Assembly: GCA_002401495.1 (NCBI GenBank)
Contig: NVTG01000070.1
Location: 1 to 6,674 of the forward strand
Direction: 5' to 3'
Source: Candidatus Kaiserbacteria bacterium
GTDB taxonomy: Bacteria > Patescibacteria > Paceibacteria > UBA9973 > UBA2100
Length of the DNA stretch: 6,674 nt
Shown here in pieces: positions 5,568 to 6,674 of the stretch (positions are counted from its first letter, which is position 1; every line of letters starts with the position of its first letter). The notes beneath the pieces were generated by a model. It had not been told where the DNA came from, searched no databases, and worked only from the letters and a program-made list of their open reading frames with translations. Made by a program: the position numbers and the translations under genes.

Positions 5568-5750
5568 ATGGAAAAGACCGCTGGTAAAGCATGGGAGCCG
5601 CCAAGGGGCCGCAATCACCCATACATTGTCAAACTGATTAAGGCCGGATATTTAAAACATTGTGTTATGCGGTGTGGCTTTGAGGCATTTGATACAGGTG
5701 TAACGTGGACTGACGCTGGAAAATTAGCTGTGTCCGAGGTGATTAAGTAA
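5568..5750 (+). CDS. Small hypothetical protein, possibly winged-helix-like; start uncertain
   Basis: From ATG 5568 the product is 60 residues, but no ribosome site precedes that ATG. The frame is open back to 5526, where an ATA lies at ideal distance from AGGGAG; starting there would give 74 residues with the added segment SVEIKQDLLIRL before MEKTAGKAW. The body reads like a compact helix-helix-wing protein: a central helix (HPYIVKLIKAGYLKHC), a beta-like middle (VMRCGFEAFDTGVTW) and the ending TDAGKLAVSEVIK, a pattern common in small phage or plasmid DNA-binding proteins. This fold is a guess. Its stop TAA overlaps the ATG of the next, broken gene (TAATG, 5748-5752), so both formed one operon. 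It may be inactive if the start was lost by mutation. Confidence 0.5.
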   Translation: MEKTAGKAWEPPRGRNHPYIVKLIKAGYLKHCVMRCGFEAFDTGVTWTDAGKLAVSEVIK

Positions 5751-6049
5751 TGAGCGCCTGCAAGTAATTTATTAAGTTTCACAAAAGCAATCCGGACGTG
5801 TTCAAACTCTATGTACGATTTGCCGATCAGTTGATACGAGGCGGGGCTAAGAAGATTTCATCGCGCCTGATTTTAGAACGCATTCGATGGGAAGTGGCTG
5901 TCGCAACAACTGGCTCTGGTTGGGATGTTGGGCGCAAAAAGAAATTCAAAATCAACAACAACCTAATCCCCTAGTATGCGCGCCTTTACATACTTGAACA
6001 CCCTGAACATAAAGACAAAATAGAGCTTCGCAGGATACATGTTAAATAG
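5750..6049 (+). pseudogene. Phage/plasmid-type conserved hypothetical gene with two in-frame stops
   Basis: Read in one frame, 5750-6049 gives a ~99-residue protein broken by TAA at 5765-5767 (codon 6) and TAG at 5972-5974 (codon 75). Between and after the stops the frame is fully coding-like: FIKFHKSNPDVFKLYVRFADQLIRGG..., ILERIRWEVAVATTGSG, FKINNN, then YARLYILEHPEHK and a terminal RRIHVK. The order 'F...NP.V...F.RFA... RIRWE... FKINNN...YYARL' is one I know from short conserved proteins of phages and plasmids with no established function. The TAG stands where the family has the first Tyr of YYAR, so it is one base from TAC or TAT. The start overlaps the stop of the upstream gene. The frame ends four bases before the convergent yafQ stop. 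Decay is the simplest reading. Confidence 0.7.
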
Positions 6050-6053
6050 GCTA

Positions 6054-6332
6054 TTAAAATAATTCGCTATGAGAGCCTATTCGAACAAGGTGTAGCTTGT
6101 CGGAGTTTTCTAGCCGATAAATCAAAACTAAATCAGGTTTTATATGACAATCGCGATGATCACTCCATTCACCGGACAAGGAGTGATCTCTGTATTTTTC
6201 ATCAAGCGCCAGGTCAGATGCCAAGCTTGTGACAACTTCCACAAAGACATCATTTAAGGTGTCTTTGTGTTGGCCCTTTAGTTCTCTTTTGTAATCTTTT
6301 TTGAATTTACTTGTGCGCTCAATCTGCCGCAT
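6054..6332 (-). CDS. yafQ: YafQ-family mRNA interferase toxin (RelE superfamily)
   Basis: YafQ toxins bind the ribosome and cut mRNA in frame during translation, stopping growth when the labile antitoxin is lost. The 92-residue protein matches E. coli YafQ in length and in the whole C-terminal half: YRDHSLSGEWSDHRDCHIKPDLVLIYRL and the ending RIGSHSELF. The catalytic set described for E. coli YafQ (His50, His63, Asp67, His87, Phe91) is present here as His50, His63, Asp67, His88 and Phe92, so the toxin looks active. The gene begins inside the end of the antitoxin gene (14-base overlap), as usual for a coupled operon with antitoxin first. It converges on the broken gene at 5750-6049 with a four-base gap and no obvious strong terminator. 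Confidence 0.93.
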   Translation of the reverse strand: MRQIERTSKFKKDYKRELKGQHKDTLNDVFVEVVTSLASDLALDEKYRDHSLSGEWSDHRDCHIKPDLVLIYRLENSDKLHLVRIGSHSELF

Positions 6333-6582
6333 TCAGATCATCCATAAGGCCACCAACAGTGTCAAAAGACTGTGTTTCACCGGCTTTAGAGGCCCTTATA
6401 GCATCGATCGTTTCAGCGTTTGGTATCATGATGTCGAAAGGCAATACCTTCTCTACAGCAATTCGCGTGAGCATCATTCTGAAGGCGTCAGATATAGTTA
6501 ACCCCATGCTGGACAGAACAACACTGGCTTCTTCTTTTACATTTTCGTCGATACGGGCGCGCACTACGGCATTTGCGGTCAT
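6319..6582 (-). CDS. dinJ: DinJ/RelB-family antitoxin
   Basis: The 87-residue antitoxin neutralises YafQ by wrapping it and represses its own operon. The N-terminus ANAVVRARIDENVKEEASVVLSSMGLTISDAFRMMLTRIA resembles E. coli DinJ closely and forms the ribbon-helix-helix DNA-binding part. The block EKVLPFDIMIPNAETI follows, as in DinJ, and the remaining C-terminal part is the toxin-binding tail. The start ATG (6582-6580) is preceded by AGGAG at 6595-6591. The 3' end overlaps the toxin start, so translation of the two is coupled. The operon promoter and palindromic operator lie directly upstream. The frame is intact, and the pair should act as an addiction module stabilising this element. Confidence 0.93.
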   Translation of the reverse strand: MTANAVVRARIDENVKEEASVVLSSMGLTISDAFRMMLTRIAVEKVLPFDIMIPNAETIDAIRASKAGETQSFDTVGGLMDDLNAAD

Positions 6583-6600
6583 AACGGCTTCTCCTAAATT

Positions 6601-6617
6601 TGTAGCTACATTGTAGC
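6601..6617. promoter_or_regulatory. Operator of the dinJ-yafQ operon (TGTAGC half-sites)
   Basis: TGTAGCTACA (6601-6610) is a perfect palindrome and GCTACA-T-TGTAGC (6605-6617) is a second one sharing a half-site, giving three half-sites in 17 bases. Position between promoter and dinJ start fits autorepression by the antitoxin or the toxin-antitoxin complex through its ribbon-helix-helix domain. Confidence 0.65.
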
Positions 6618-6633
6618 CCGTTTCGAAAAAAAG

Positions 6634-6662
6634 TATATAATGCAGTTAAATAAGATTTACAA
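6634..6662 (-). promoter_or_regulatory. Sigma70-like promoter of dinJ-yafQ
   Basis: On the minus strand TTGTAA (6662-6657) and TATATA (6639-6634) lie 17 bases apart. TATACT (6637-6632) is an alternative -10 with a 19-base spacer. Transcription would start near 6627, just before the operator. Confidence 0.5.
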
Positions 6663-6674
6663 GCTTTCTGTGCA

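Noticed and set aside
6301..6616. Two plus-strand frames over the antitoxin gene
   Set aside because: They are antisense shadows of a clear DinJ coding sequence.

Overview
The window reads as an accessory, plasmid- or integrative-element-like region of a Gram-negative bacterium. It is moderately AT-rich. A Lol-type lipoprotein, a type IV secretion coupling-protein remnant, an IS3-family element, an IS200/IS605 remnant and a dinJ-yafQ toxin-antitoxin pair all fit a proteobacterial conjugative element. I cannot name the species, and an alphaproteobacterial origin is only a guess.

Layout. At 1-~105 lies the edge of another element: a 14-codon minus-strand gene start, possibly an IS256-type transposase. 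At 106-1016 is the N-terminal part of a VirD4/TraG-like coupling ATPase. It has a tandemly duplicated membrane module and is cut at both ends: its 5' end is lost at the left junction, and its 3' part is lost just after the Walker A motif, where an IS3-family element (1021-2280, perfect 29-bp inverted repeats) sits. The orfB of that IS carries a frameshift. To the right of the IS, 2285-2540 is a lysine/proline-rich C-terminal tail, perhaps of the same coupling protein. Its stop codon overlaps the start of an intact 493-residue ATP-dependent DNA ligase of the phage T4 gp30 type (2540-4021), the most striking gene here.

At 4022-4099 are two inverted repeats, one a candidate terminator. At 4100-4458 is a minus-strand IS200/IS605 remnant: tnpA has lost its N-terminal codons exactly at a perfect 18-bp-stem hairpin. 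At 4499-5384 a two-gene unit, with both genes starting at TTG, encodes a small inner-membrane protein and a lipoprotein. At 5385-5525 there is no gene but a run of three hairpins that looks like a structured RNA. It precedes a small gene (5568-5750; a Shine-Dalgarno sits in front of an upstream ATA codon) and a broken gene with two in-frame stops (5750-6049) of a phage/plasmid-type family. On the minus strand, 6054-6662 holds an intact yafQ-dinJ toxin-antitoxin operon with promoter and operator.

Together: the transfer machinery visible here is degraded (no intact coupling ATPase), whereas the ligase, the membrane protein/lipoprotein pair and the addiction module have intact reading frames. 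Three independent disabling lesions (IS orfB, two stops at 5750-6049), a truncated tnpA and a doubly truncated coupling-protein gene indicate a decaying mobile region kept by toxin-antitoxin addiction or by the retained cargo.
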